From the NCBI GenBank assembly GCA_001931905.2, contig MSJI02000294.1, forward strand, positions 1 through 40,821: DNA of 40,821 nucleotides, written 5' to 3'. Numbering within the stretch: position 1 is the first letter of the stretch; each line of letters begins with the position of its first letter. The stretch is from Cladosporium sp. IMV 00045. Its lineage: Eukaryota; Ascomycota; Dothideomycetes; Cladosporiales; Cladosporiaceae. The notes beneath the pieces were generated by a model. The model saw only the letters and a program-made list of their open reading frames with translations, ran no database searches and was not told where the DNA came from. This document shows positions 1-10,248 of this stretch, one piece after another. A program made the translations under genes and the position numbers.

Positions 1-1695
1 TCCTCGCATCCAAAGGCTCCGGGATGCGAGTAAAGACTACCTAAAAAAGAATCGTTGCTAGGGTCGTTGAACGGTTTAGAGTCGGGCTCGGATTTGATGT
101 TATTCATTCCTTGCGAGCTCGCGTTCGCAGGAAGGCTTCCTCCGATGAAGCCGTCCTGGCCACTTTGATTGAACATGCGGCTCCAGTCCATCTGGGCGCC
201 GCCGGCCTCACCGTTTGGGGTCTGCTGGTGAGGACTATTGTGGCTGGTGTCGAAGCGCGAGCTCTGCTGGCCTAAAAAAGACATCGGCTGCTGCTGTTGT
301 TGGTTGTTGAACATTCCACCGTTCATATGCTGTTGATTGAAGGGATACCCGGGAGGCATTTGGCCACCGTTGCTGCTGTTTTGCAACGCGTACGCGTGCA
401 AGTTCGGCTGGTATGGCTGAGACGATCCCATTTGTTGCTCTCCACCAGGCGCGTTCGAACCTAATATTCCAAGGCCAGCGATACTGTTGCGGTGGCTCAT
501 GCCATTGGGCGCGATCAAGCTGTTGGCGCGAGATGAACGACCAGAAATGTCACCATTGACAGTCGGGCTGCTAGAGACAACGCCAGGGTTGTATGGGTTG
601 CTGCCGCCAGCGACCTCGCTCAGACCAGCCAATCCAATGGGACCATCCTGCTGGCTGATTGACAAACGATTGCCAGTGTTGGTGTTGCGACGCTGGTGTG
701 CGAGATGGTTCGCGCCGGTGGGGTTGCCTCTACGGATAGAGCATTTCTGGAAATGACGCTTGAGAATATCACTACGCGAGAACGTATCTTTGCAAAGATG
801 GCAGGAGTACGGTCGGTCGCCGGTGTCTATATTTTATCAGTATGCTGTCATGCAGAAAATCTTTCATCCGTGACTCACGTCTTAACAAATGGCGCTTAAG
901 ATGCTTCGCGTGCAAATAGGTCTTGTTGCAGTGCGGACAAGGGTATTTTCCATCGGCATCCTTTTGCGGAATCATATTCTTGCCAGTCTGTCCACTGCCA
1001 GAAACAGGCGCATTGGGACGACCAGGCGCGCTAGGAAGGATACCGCGACGACCCTGCGATCCAACCACGTGTGTAGGTGCCTCCTCGTTCTGCATGAAAG
1101 ACGGTTGATGACCCATCTGAGGGTTGCCCAGGCTAGGAAGACCACCCATAGGACCGCCGACTCCGCCTGGAGGCATTGGTCGAATAGTGGGCAGTCCGCC
1201 AGCAGAGGAAGTGCTAGGCGGCATGGAGGTCGAGGTGGATGAAGGATACATCATGGAAGACGACATGCCGTACGGGTTCTGCGAGTAGGAAGGCGGGCCC
1301 ATGGCGCTGGCGGGCGACACGTGAGAGTAGGCGCTCGTCTGACCACTGCCATTGCCCATGGAAGAGGTCACCGGAGTGTGAGGCGTCGGCGGGGTGTGAG
1401 TTTGGCTGCCCGGGTGCGCGTAAGACAGGGAGCCAAACTGCGCGTAGCCGCCATTCTGGCTCTGCAACGGAGGGAGGGTAGGGTGACCAGACGCGGGAGA
1501 GTCTTGCTGAGAGTGAGACGGCGTAGCAGACAGGCTGCCAAAGGTTGATCCCAAGCCAGACTGTTGAGCAGGAGGGTGTTGAGATTGCTGCTGCGAAGGC
1601 TGCTGGCCCGGCTGCGACGAGGGCTGCTGTTGCTGGCCCTGCTGCTGACCCTGCTGGCCGTAGGACATGTAGCCAGGAGGGAACTGACCGTCCAT
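1..1695 (-). CDS. C2H2 zinc-finger transcription factor, Q/P/S-rich, 3' end cut by window edge
   Basis: Probable nuclear DNA-binding regulator. Exon 1 is 1695-879, the intron is 878-827 (52 nt, GTGAGT...TATAG), and exon 2 runs from 826 off the left edge with an open frame throughout. The split codon restores a His, giving two adjacent fingers. Finger 1 has C253, C256, H269 and H273; after a TGDRPY linker, finger 2 has C281, C284, H297 and C301, so it is C2HC. The first 250 residues are rich in Gln, Pro, Ser and Gly, as in activation domains, and the part after the fingers is also Q/N/S-rich. The finger pair followed by a basic CSIRRGNPTG stretch is, as I recall, typical of a conserved Pezizomycotina C2H2 family, but I cannot assign a named orthologue. 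The start is the first ATG of the Q-rich frame. Only the C-terminus is missing. Confidence 0.88.
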
Positions 1696-1721
1696 ACCGG
1701 GTGTGGTAGAGAGAAGTGTAA

Positions 1722-1890
1722 GGTACTAGATGACAATGTGGAGTGGGGTGGAGAGGAGGGGAACTGGAGATTGGCGTGTCCAATGGCCTCTCATAGGGCT
1801 TCTCCGGCGGGAGGGACGAAGTGGGAGCAAGCCAGCAAGCAAGAAAAAAAAAAAGATTGGGGTGAGGTAGAGACGGCGGCCGGCCGGCTT
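1722..1890 (-). other. possible 5'-UTR intron of the C2H2 factor gene
   Basis: On the minus strand a good donor (GGTAAGCC) lies at about 1891-1884. A long T-tract follows, and a CTAG acceptor lies about 25 nt upstream of the start codon at 1695. This would be an intron of about 165 nt in the leader. The borders are inferred only from consensus; RNA evidence is needed to support it. Confidence 0.3.
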
Positions 1891-2388
1891 ACCGCAGCGT
1901 CGTCAACCGAACACTGGATTCCTTCACACGAGGGAGGAAGACAGTGGTAGTTGGTGACAGCGGCGGCGCGGCGGGTGGGAAGAGAGCACCAGCAGCAGCA
2001 GCAGGCAAAAACACACGCGCTGGCTGACTACTACTGACTGGAGCTGGCAGAGAGAGTGACGAACGAGGTGCGGCGGGCGGCGGGCGTCGGCGGCGGGCGT
2101 GCGTGGGAGAGAGCGAAGGAGCAGAGCTCCGGGTGATCTTCGCGCGAAAGCACCAACGAGCGAGTGGCAGCTGGCAGAATCAATGCCGCGGCCAAGAGAA
2201 AATTCAGAAAAGTGTTGGGCGGGCGCGTGTTGTGCTAAGTTCGCCAGTCCGGGCGCGGCAAATGCGTCACCGCAGTGTCCGTGAACTCTTCTTTTTGAAC
2301 GGTAGATCGGACGGGTGGCGGGCGCAAGGCGGAAGAGAGAGTAGGGCAGCAGCAAATTCTGCTCGCTGCTGTCGTCTAGAGAGAGACG

Positions 2389-2409
2389 GGCAGGCAGGCA
2401 GGCAGGCAG
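2389..2409. repeat. (GGCA)n microsatellite
   Basis: About five tandem copies of a GGCA tetranucleotide in the upstream region of the C2H2 factor. A short GT dinucleotide run (2751-2766) and a GGTT triple (about 2683-2695) lie nearby. Confidence 0.85.
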
Positions 2410-2750
2410 AAAGCAGGCACAGCAAAGTGCTCACTCAATAATTGCTGGTGACGATGTAGTTGCTGCTACTTCGCCTCTGCTTCCGTAATACAACTCTGAC
2501 GCTGAATAGAGGACGTTAGACCCACGGCTGACTGAGGCAAATGAGGCTTGCTCCTCGCTTGTGTGGACCTCTGGCGGCTGCCGCACGGGAGTGGTGGAGC
2601 AGGACAATGACCAGCAGCAGCAGGTACGAGACGAGGGGCAGACAGCGCAAGGCTGAGCCTCTCTGAGGGGAGGTAGGACGGTTGGTTGGTTGGCGGATAT
2701 GTGGATATGTGCGTGGGTGTGGGTGGCGGCGTGGGTGCGCGTGAGTTGCG

Positions 2751-2766
2751 AGTGTGTGTGTGTGTG
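2751..2766. repeat. (GT)n microsatellite
   Basis: Roughly eight GT units in the same upstream region. No function is implied. Confidence 0.85.
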
Positions 2767-4989
2767 AGGCGCAACGCAGAAAGGCAAGGCGAGGATCTGG
2801 CTGGATTTGTGGGACTTGTCCTCTCGCCAATCTCACGGGGCGTATAGTGGGACTGTCGGTGGCCTGGCAGGCGGGGGAGAGGGTGAGGAAGGATGGAGAA
2901 AAAAAGGTGGGAAGGGCGAGGAAGCAAAGACAGAGAAAATCAATCAGATCCTCCTTCGAAACGGGACGAGCACCGGCGAAGGTATGGTCAGCGACATCAC
3001 TACCTAACTCACATACATCACACACAGATCTATCTGCCTCCCTCCCCCCCAGCAAGGCAGTTCTGACGAGAGAGGGCAGCCAGAACACCTCACACACTAC
3101 TACCCAATTCGCAGTCAGCAGCAATTGCGTTGAGCCTTTAAGCGTCTCTGGCGTGTCTTTCTCTCCTGCCCTAGCCTGCTCTTAGCCAGTGACCTCCGAC
3201 TATCGCTGTTCATCGTTCGCTCGTCGTTCGCCCTGCCCTTCCTGCCCTTCACACGCGCGCTGCACAATTTTCCCTCCCAGCCATGTCCGTCCTGTCGTCC
3301 CAGAACCCTACGTCACCATGCCTGTGTAACCTCCAACCGGCCCTGCACGCGAAGAAGTTTGTTCCAGATAGCGTGGCGTTTTATTATCGTCGCTGCTGAC
3401 TCGCGCCTCCGACTCTTGCTCGCGAATCACCGCCATCGCCAAATCTCAGAGCAGAGCACGGGGCGTATGGCAGCAGGCAGTTGCGTCTGTTGGCGACCGT
3501 TCTGCTAACGAATTGCCTGCTTCGCCATGCCGTCCAGACCATTAACCAACCTCGTCAATCTCCATGCATCAAGCCAGTGAGACTTGAATCTGTAGGCACG
3601 AAGGGTCTGCTTGTGTGCAGCTCGCCAGAACATGCCCTCACAACCCTCGCTTGTTCGGACCTTCATCCGGGATCAGCAGGCCAATCCTTGCCCTCTGATG
3701 CCGGAGGCCGTACCGTTGTGGTAAAGCATAATCGCATCTCATCCATGGGCCATTCCTCTGATACTGCCACTCGGACCTCTTGTGCTATCGTATGGTGAAG
3801 CCGAAAGCATACGAGGCCCTTGCTCGGCAGATGAACACGGCGAGTAGCAGTCGAACAACAGTCGACAAAGCATCATCCAAGACTAGAGGGCATCTCTGAT
3901 ATTGGTCGTGCAGATGGCCGGTGCTCGAGTGTGTTAAGTCACATCCCTGCCCTTTGTTGCGATGATGTACACAGGGTACCTCGCGATTGCAATCCCGCAG
4001 CGGCCGCCTGCACCACCAAGCAATAGCCGCTTGTGCATCGCTAGAGTTTCCCTGTCGTCGTTCTCTGTCGCCCTCTTCGCGTCGCGAAGGATGCTGCATG
4101 CGGTGGGTACACGCACTCCAAGGCGCGAGCCGCCCTCGCCGCCGCCCTTTTTTGGTGAACGAGGGATCCTGAGGTTCTCCATCCCGCCCACAACGGCAAT
4201 GCGGCATCCTTTTCGCGGTTGAAGCTTTATTTTGTGTTATACATAAACATGCTCATCAGGGTTCGTATCCTCCGTGGGTCTCTCACGTGCGCGTCGATTC
4301 CAGAATGGTTCCAAATCCATGTTCTGGGAGGCGAAAAGTGCGAGCGGCTATTGACATTCCGCATCAGGCGTGCTAAGCGAATATTCATCCCAGGTTCGAT
4401 TGCGACAAGTAGTAGTAGTGCGTGGCCAACACAACAACATCGGCCCAAGCGCCTAAAGTCCCAAGGCCTTTCTCGACTTTTTAGCGGCGCCTATTGTTTC
4501 ACAGACGCTTGCGCATTCCGACCCGGGATCGGTTTGTGTTCAGCCGGAGTTGAACCGGGAGACACTTCTCGGTCGATGGCCGATGGCGGGCTCGAGACGG
4601 GCACGACGAGCTTCTCTCTTCTGCTGTGTTCTACGTTCAACCACCCCCGGCGAGCGTTACGGGTAAGTGGAGGCGCTTGCTCGCTCTGTGACGATGTTTG
4701 TCTTATCGCTTGTGCATGCGCCTGCATAAAAAATCTCAGATCGGATCACAGACACGATCGTTATTCAGTCCCTTGCGGGCAATTCTTCCTATATGGCTCT
4801 GAAGGTGACACTCACAAGAGACGGTCAGGCTTGAAACGGACATCGTTGCTTTCGACAAACAAACTCCGTCACACAATTCCAATACTCAAGTCCTCTCGTC
4901 TCACAAGTATCACTTTCGTTATACCACCACCCATATCACCTCACAACATACCACCTCGTAACGCATCAGCACATCAACATCACACCCCA

Positions 4990-5577
4990 TCAACTCTTCT
5001 CCTCCCACTCAACAGTCCTCCCTTCCCCTCCCCCCTGCCTCCCCTTCAAACTAACCTCCAACCCGGGCTTCCTCTTAATCGTCTGCAAAACAACACAATA
5101 CCTCTCCGTCAACTGCCCCAACTTCCGCACCTTCTCCTCCGCCACCTCCTCCTCAAAGTCCAACTCAAACCCCAACCGAATCGCCATAAACCCCACCGGC
5201 GCCTCCCTATCCACGCCCATCGTGCCCTTGAAATCCAAATCCCCCTCCGCCCTCACCGTCCCGCTCACAATCGGAATTTCCAACGCCGTCGCCACCGCTT
5301 TCAGCGTCACGCCCGCGCACGCCACCAGCGCTTCCAGTAGCATGTCGCCGCTGCACAGCTCGCCGGACACGAGGGGGTCGGACCCGCCGGCTTTGGGGTG
5401 CAGGCCGGCGATTTTCTGCGATGCTGCGTGCGCTGCTTGGCCGGTGCTGAGTTTGCAGGTTATGTTGCTGGAGTCGAGACTGCCGCTGGAGTGCAGTGTG
5501 ACGAGGGCGGAGGAGGGGTCGGACTTGTAGGAGGCTTTGAGGGGGGCTTGCTTTTCGCGGAGGGTTGGGGTGGTCAT
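4990..5577 (-). CDS. OsmC/Ohr-family protein (thiol-dependent peroxidase-like)
   Basis: Single-exon gene of 195 residues. OsmC/Ohr proteins reduce organic hydroperoxides through a pair of cysteines. Both candidates are visible: C87 in the helix ALVACAGVTL and C161 in ERYCVVLQTIKRK, which is the usual placement of the peroxidatic and resolving Cys. The central GxLDFKGTMGV stretch and the paired LxxLxERYC helix also fit. The length is close to fungal family members. There is no obvious mitochondrial presequence, so the protein is likely cytosolic. The sense strand becomes very G-rich toward the 3' end, so the antisense strand has a long open frame that I treat as a shadow. The gene is divergent from the DAK-like gene at 6440, with a spacer of about 860 nt. 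The family call is firm; substrate is unknown. Confidence 0.88.
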   Translation of the reverse strand: MTTPTLREKQAPLKASYKSDPSSALVTLHSSGSLDSSNITCKLSTGQAAHAASQKIAGLHPKAGGSDPLVSGELCSGDMLLEALVACAGVTLKAVATALEIPIVSGTVRAEGDLDFKGTMGVDREAPVGFMAIRLGFELDFEEEVAEEKVRKLGQLTERYCVVLQTIKRKPGLEVSLKGRQGGGEGRTVEWEEKS

Positions 5578-6439
5578 CTTGGTGAATGGTTCGTGAGGCC
5601 GGGTTTGAGTAAGGTATGTTCTGTTGTCTTGAGTGTGTTGTGCGTGATGTTTATATTTGTAGTTCCTCGTGTGATCGTTTCTCTGTCCGCTGAGGTCAAT
5701 TGAATCGTGATTGTATTCGTAATATCTGCCTGGTGATAGTAACTAGATCATGGAAACAATTCTTGAGCCGTTCGATCGATGGATACTCCTCGTCTCGTTC
5801 TTATATCGGCTCATGTTGATATTCCATCCGTTCTCTACCCCAGGCCATTCATCCGACACCCCGCCATTTTACCCCGCGACTGATGTGCATGGATGATGTT
5901 GCTCGGTGTCGACGCATTGAAAGTGGAAGGTGGTCGACTCGAGAGAGAGAAGAGAAACAAGGACTTCCAAGAATCCAGACTCTGATCGAAAATAGCACTC
6001 GTTCAAGTCTGCGCCTTTTTGAAAGAGAAAAAATCTGTCCAGAAGGCCTCCTCCACCGCCCTGCTGTCATGCAGTTGTTGCTGGCCGGATTACCTATTTG
6101 GGACCGGGATTGCCTGATCGTCTGAGACCCTCTCAGAGCTCTGGACTCCGACAGCGAAAGACCTTTGCTTGTCCCACCTCTCGAGAGACCGAGAGACCCT
6201 CAAGACCCCGCAGCAGAATGCACGCGCATCACTGTATGTAGTAGGCCGTTCGACAGAACCCGGCGAAGGCCAAGGGTAGCCCGAACGAACCAGGCAAACC
6301 GAATGGAACACCTTGGAGCTCATGGGCCAGGCCAGGTAAGCAAGTAGAACAGAGAAACATTTTTCTTTACGCGATTCCCTTCTTTTTCGCCCATCTTCCA
6401 TCCTCCCACCTTTCCCAAACCACAAACAACACCGCAAAC
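5578..6439. promoter_or_regulatory. divergent intergenic region, OsmC (-) / DAK-like (+)
   Basis: Non-coding spacer between two divergent starts. A pyrimidine-rich tract followed by a CA-rich stretch lies directly before the DAK-like ATG at 6440, a common fungal core-promoter and leader layout. No specific operator was recognised. Confidence 0.5.
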
Positions 6440-8043
6440 ATGGCCGTCGTCGTCGACCAAACGATCCCCTTCCCGGCCGAAACCCTCGACCTCCAAAACC
6501 CGCACCGCTGGAACGACCTCTATCCTCTGATCCGGCCGACGGTGCGACAAGTCCAAACGGCCAAGGGCCAGCATATCCTCGTCGACCAGGCGCTGGCGCA
6601 GAGCAAATACGTCAACATCGCCGCCGTGGGCGGCCTGGGGAATTTCTCTTCCAAGCTGCTGGACGAGAAGCGCGTCACCGCCATCGTCACCGAGAAGGCT
6701 GGCGCCGGCGTCCTCACTATTCCGGATATCAAGCACGCTCTGCAAACTGTTGGCGCGGCGGAGAAGCAGGGCCTTGTGGTTGTGCGTTCTGGCAAGAGCC
6801 GGAATGTGCAGGTCCATGGATCTGACGTTGTAGAGGTCGAAGCTACCGGCGAGCTCGAGCTAGATCACCTACTGCATTTGCTAGGCAATGCCACGGAGTC
6901 TTGCAGGACTTCGATTCATCAGACTACCGATTTAGTGAAGGTTTTCGCTAAGAGTGCGACGGTTGCGGTTTCGACTTTCGCTGCTGAGAAGGCTGGTGGC
7001 AAGCCGGCTCTTTTGGGTGCGGATGGCAAATCAAGCAGCTATGAGAGTGTGAAAGCGACGATTGAGAAAGAGCTTAGAAACGTTTTGAAATCGCAAGGTT
7101 CTCAGAGCGGACAGGTGACTTATTCAATTCACTACTCTGATATCAACGGCTTGAGTCGACTTGAGAACTATATCCTTGCGAAGGAATTCGCAGACTACTG
7201 CCGTAAGCTATTCATCTGCCATGTTCTAATGAGATACCAGACTAACAACCTCCACCAGACTCCCAAAACATCCCCTTCCGCCTCTCCCACTCAACAATCC
7301 TGAACCACGAACAATCCGCCCGCGGCCTCGCTATCTCCGTCTGCCCCGTGCCCACACACGACCTCTCACCACAACCCAAACCTCAAGCAGACACAACAAG
7401 CAACGGCGCCAACGGCACCCCCCTCTCAAAAACCCTCTCCCCCTCCGCCTCCCAGATCAAATTCGACGACTCCCAAGTCCGCCAACGCATCGTCGCCGGC
7501 TGCAACGCCGTCATCAAAGAAGAGCCCACCATCACCGAGTACGACACGATCGTCGGCGACGGCGACTGCGGCTACACGCTGCGCGACGGCGCCAAGCAGG
7601 TTCTCGCTTTCATCGACGGCAAGGACCTCGCCCGTCTGCCAGAGACGGTCGCCGCGCTCGTGCACGACCTCGAAGTCAACATGGGCGGCACCTCTGGCGC
7701 GCTGTACTGCATTTTCCTCACGGCGCTTGCGGCTTCGCTGGCGAGCGAGTCGAGCGTTCCCGGGGCGCTGAAGGGTGCGCTCGACCAGTTGTTGAAGTAC
7801 ACACGTGCTAGGCTGGGTGATCGGACGATGATGGATGCGCTGATTCCTTTCGTCGACACGCTCAATTCGACGGGGGATGTCGACCAGGCAATCGCCAAGG
7901 CTAGCGAGGGCGTGGATGGTACCAAGAAGATGGAGGCAAAGCTGGGCCGTAGCACTTATCTGGATGAGAGCGCGACGCAGGGCGTGCCTGACCCTGGCGC
8001 TTATGGTTTGTTGGTTCTGCTGAGTGGGATGGCGAAGGCGTGA
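6440..8043 (+). CDS. dihydroxyacetone-kinase-like protein: degenerate DhaK half + intact DhaL half
   Basis: Two exons, 6440-7202 and 7259-8043, with a 56-nt intron (GTAAGC...CACCAG), give 515 residues. The C-terminal half is a clear DhaL (Dak2, ATP-binding) domain. DGDCGYTL at 355-362 carries the Mg/ATP aspartates, MGGTSGALY sits at 396-404, and GDRTMMDAL follows. The N-terminal half aligns by pattern with DhaK: YVNIAAVGGLG at 57-67, VLTIPDIKHAL at 91-101, and YSDINGLSRLENYILAKEF at 232-250, which resembles the VNNLGGTSNLEL...ANEV segment. However, the GGGSGHEP and GIHxEPG substrate-binding motifs of true DHA kinases are absent. Known fungal Dak enzymes are about 580-600 residues, so this one is shorter. 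It may use another substrate or be catalytically altered. It is convergent with the gene ending at 8189. Confidence 0.85.
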
Positions 8044-8188
8044 GCATTTGGATCTCACTGTTTGGATGCGTCTTTTCTTCATTCCCGTATCGGCATCTAG
8101 CCAGCGGTTCTCAGCAAGCCAGCATTAATTCTTCATAATGATCACGTAAAACATAACATTTTTTCCAAGTCCTACCAACAAGAAAGCC

Positions 8189-9229
8189 TCACGAATCTAA
8201 CTCCTCAACCCCAACACCTACCTCCCCCTTCGCCCTCCCAACTTCTCGTCTAATAATCTCCGCCCCCTCCATCCCCTCCCGCAAATCCACCCCCACCACC
8301 CCACAACACTCCCCAAACCTCACCTCCTCTAGCCCCCTAAGCGCCAACAAACTCCCCACCCCCTCCGAGACCCAAAGCGCCGCTCCTCTAGGCAACAAAC
8401 GCGCCCTCGCCAACCGGATCACAAGCCTCTTCAACCCGCCACAAGCGCCCAGCAGCGCGAACGCCACAGCATCCTCGCGCTGTCCGCACGTCACGTCCAC
8501 AGCTCGCAGCGCCGCTCGGCCTGAGGGCCCGACAGTGCGGAGGAAGAGGTAGAGGTCGCGCGTCGTATTGGTGCGGAAGGTGGTTTGGGCGTAGAGGTAG
8601 TCGAGCGCTTCGAAGTGGAGGGTTTTGCAGGTTTGCAGGAGGGCGAGTTTGGATTTCGCCTTGCCGCGGGGCGCGATAGGGATGGGGACGCCCGTGTGCG
8701 CGCGGATGATGCGTGAAGAGTCCCGGTTGGGGGATGTGAGTTCGGTTTCGGAGGTGAGGGTGGGGAGGATGTAGGTGTAGATTTGGAGGCGGAGTTCGGG
8801 TGGTAGTTTCATGAGGGGGGAGGTTGTTTGGTGGACTTTTGAGTGAGGGCTGGTGGCGGTGGGTTGTGGTGGCAGGGCTGCGGTGCTGCGGCGTTGATCC
8901 CAGCGGTTGATCAGGGAGGCGTAGTCGATGGTTGTGGACTGGGTGTTGATGGGGATGCGGAGTTGGAGGCGGATGCATTTGGGTTCGTGGAAGGGGGTGG
9001 CGGGCACGCTGTTGAGTGGTCCTTCGAGGGCTCGGATGCTGCGGTCTTTGGGGATGAAGAGGCCGCAGGAAATGCAGCGGGAGCCTTCTTCGAGGGATTC
9101 CAAGGGTGGACGGTCGCAGACGTGGCCTAGAGCTGCTAGTTGGCGGGCGGTTGTTTGGTGGTCTGGCCATTGGTCTTCGAAGGATTGCAGGCGGGAGGAG
9201 AAGGAGGGTTCTGGTGCTGTTTGATCCAT
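8189..9229 (-). CDS. orphan with BIR-like zinc module and F-box/2EXR-like region
   Basis: Single exon, 346 residues. The N-terminus matches the shape of a BIR repeat: R13-LQSF17-...-W21-P22, then LAALGH at 31-36, C52-x2-C55, and H81-x3-C85. A typical BIR has C-x2-C-x16-H-x6-C, so the second half of the zinc site is altered. Residues 140-157 (LMKLPPELRLQIYTYILP) are the start of an F-box-like/2EXR domain as in many Pezizomycotina orphans, followed by the usual LLQTCKTLHFEALDYLYAQTTF-type helix near 195-217, cut here into conserved Leu/Cys/Tyr positions. The C-terminus is leucine- and glycine-rich. If the F-box-like part works as in SCF adaptors, the BIR-like part could be a substrate- or zinc-binding element; that is inference. 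It converges with the DAK-like gene at 145 nt. Confidence 0.78.
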   Translation of the reverse strand: MDQTAPEPSFSSRLQSFEDQWPDHQTTARQLAALGHVCDRPPLESLEEGSRCISCGLFIPKDRSIRALEGPLNSVPATPFHEPKCIRLQLRIPINTQSTTIDYASLINRWDQRRSTAALPPQPTATSPHSKVHQTTSPLMKLPPELRLQIYTYILPTLTSETELTSPNRDSSRIIRAHTGVPIPIAPRGKAKSKLALLQTCKTLHFEALDYLYAQTTFRTNTTRDLYLFLRTVGPSGRAALRAVDVTCGQREDAVAFALLGACGGLKRLVIRLARARLLPRGAALWVSEGVGSLLALRGLEEVRFGECCGVVGVDLREGMEGAEIIRREVGRAKGEVGVGVEELDS

Positions 9230-10125
9230 GGCTCTCTTTTCATGGGCTGGTGGATTCGATATTGGCCGAGTTGAAGATGATGGTGGGTCGTTGAAGCGTT
9301 CGGCGATATGTTCATGGGCAAGACGAGTTCAGTGTTCCGGTAAAGTGCCAAAGCAGATATCCTCGTAGACAGTATCAATTGTCATCACAGACAGAATGCT
9401 GCGCCTAAGTTCATTCCTTTCTTTTGGAGGCATCAATCAAAGTGCATGCAGCTTAGGTGGCGAGACAATTGAGGAAGGCAGCAACAAAGACAAGATTCCA
9501 GGCCGCACAGCAGCATCAGCACGAAACAGGTCTCAATCAGGCCAGAGATTCGACGATAAATACGACGACCATTCTGTAGAGATACTGGAGAACGCGTTGG
9601 TGTTATGTCGAAAGTAGATGCGATGAAGTGGCGTCCTTTGAATCCCCGCACGCCTGGAGACAAGAGAACCTGTGAGCTGCGTAGAAGATCAGACCATAGA
9701 TGCAATGTTTTCGGATTGGAATATGAGACCCTCAACTTACACTACTTACAGTGTTAATCATTGCAGTTGCTTGAAACAATAATACTCGTCTTTCGCAAAT
9801 CGAGAAGCAAAGAAGGCGAAACGCGAACATCAAGCATGGCTCAAGAGAGACTCCTTGGAGCTCGATCGAACCCGTTGACGTTCAATGGCTGCTCACGATA
9901 CATGGCCGTCCACAACACACCGCAACAATCAAACATCAACAGGGGTGTCGAACACGCGATGATAGAGCTTGCCAAAGCATTGGGCTGGGCAAAATACATC
10001 ATTTGGACAACATTCGCATCCAGCAAGACGCATATTGCTCCCAAGCAATTAACCCTACTAACCCCAAAAAACCAACAACCCTAAGCAGACACACCAACCG
10101 AGAAGGGTAGGTAGCTAGCCCAAAC
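9230..10125. other. intergenic region, no gene seen
   Basis: About 900 nt between the BIR-like/F-box-like gene start and the tRNA. Short frames of 65-107 codons occur on both strands (for example 9837-10084 on plus) but lack recognisable composition, domains or splice support. Confidence 0.5.
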
Positions 10126-10136
10126 AAAAAGCAAAA
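10126..10136 (-). terminator. RNA polymerase III terminator of tRNA-Pro
   Basis: On the minus strand, directly after the tRNA 3' end, there are T-runs of four (10136-10133) and five (10130-10126) residues, the normal Pol III stop signal. Confidence 0.7.
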
Positions 10137-10148
10137 GAAAGAAGATGG

Positions 10149-10248
10149 GGCCTAACCGCGAATCGAACGCGGGACCTCGCCCATGCTCGAAGCATAGCTC
10201 CTGGGTGAATGAACCCGAAGGGCGAATTATACCACTAAACCATCAGGC
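10149..10248 (-). tRNA. tRNA-Pro(CGG) with a 30-nt intron
   Basis: The 5' acceptor GCCTGAT (10248-10242) pairs with GTTAGGC (10156-10150, with G-U pairs). The D-arm contains TGGTTTAGTGGT (A box). The anticodon stem CGCCC (10224-10220) pairs with GGGCG (10182-10178). The loop reads TT-CGG-G and resumes with T at 10183, so the anticodon is CGG (codon CCG). The intron is 10213-10184, starting one base 3' of the anticodon, the standard eukaryotic position. The T-arm is CCGCG-TTCGATT-CGCGG (B box). The mature length is about 70 nt before CCA addition. The discriminator position is 10149. Confidence 0.93.

Larger units (their letters stand above)
1891..4989. other. long gene-free region upstream of the C2H2 factor
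   Basis: About 3.1 kb with no coding region I can support. The part near the factor (roughly 1890-3250) is rich in purine runs, CT runs and short simple repeats, as expected for a long promoter and leader of a regulatory gene. CCAAT sequences occur near 2826 and 3683. The part from 3480 to 4860 has several frames of 80-140 codons on both strands, but none looks like protein and none overlaps a credible splice chain. The right end (about 4860-4989) is the 3' flank of the OsmC gene. Confidence 0.6.

Noticed and set aside
4219..5340. Long plus-strand frame of 373 codons
   Set aside because: It overlaps the OsmC gene on the other strand and its second half is a Pro/His/Leu-rich mirror of the G-rich 3' end of OsmC; no domain or start context supports it.
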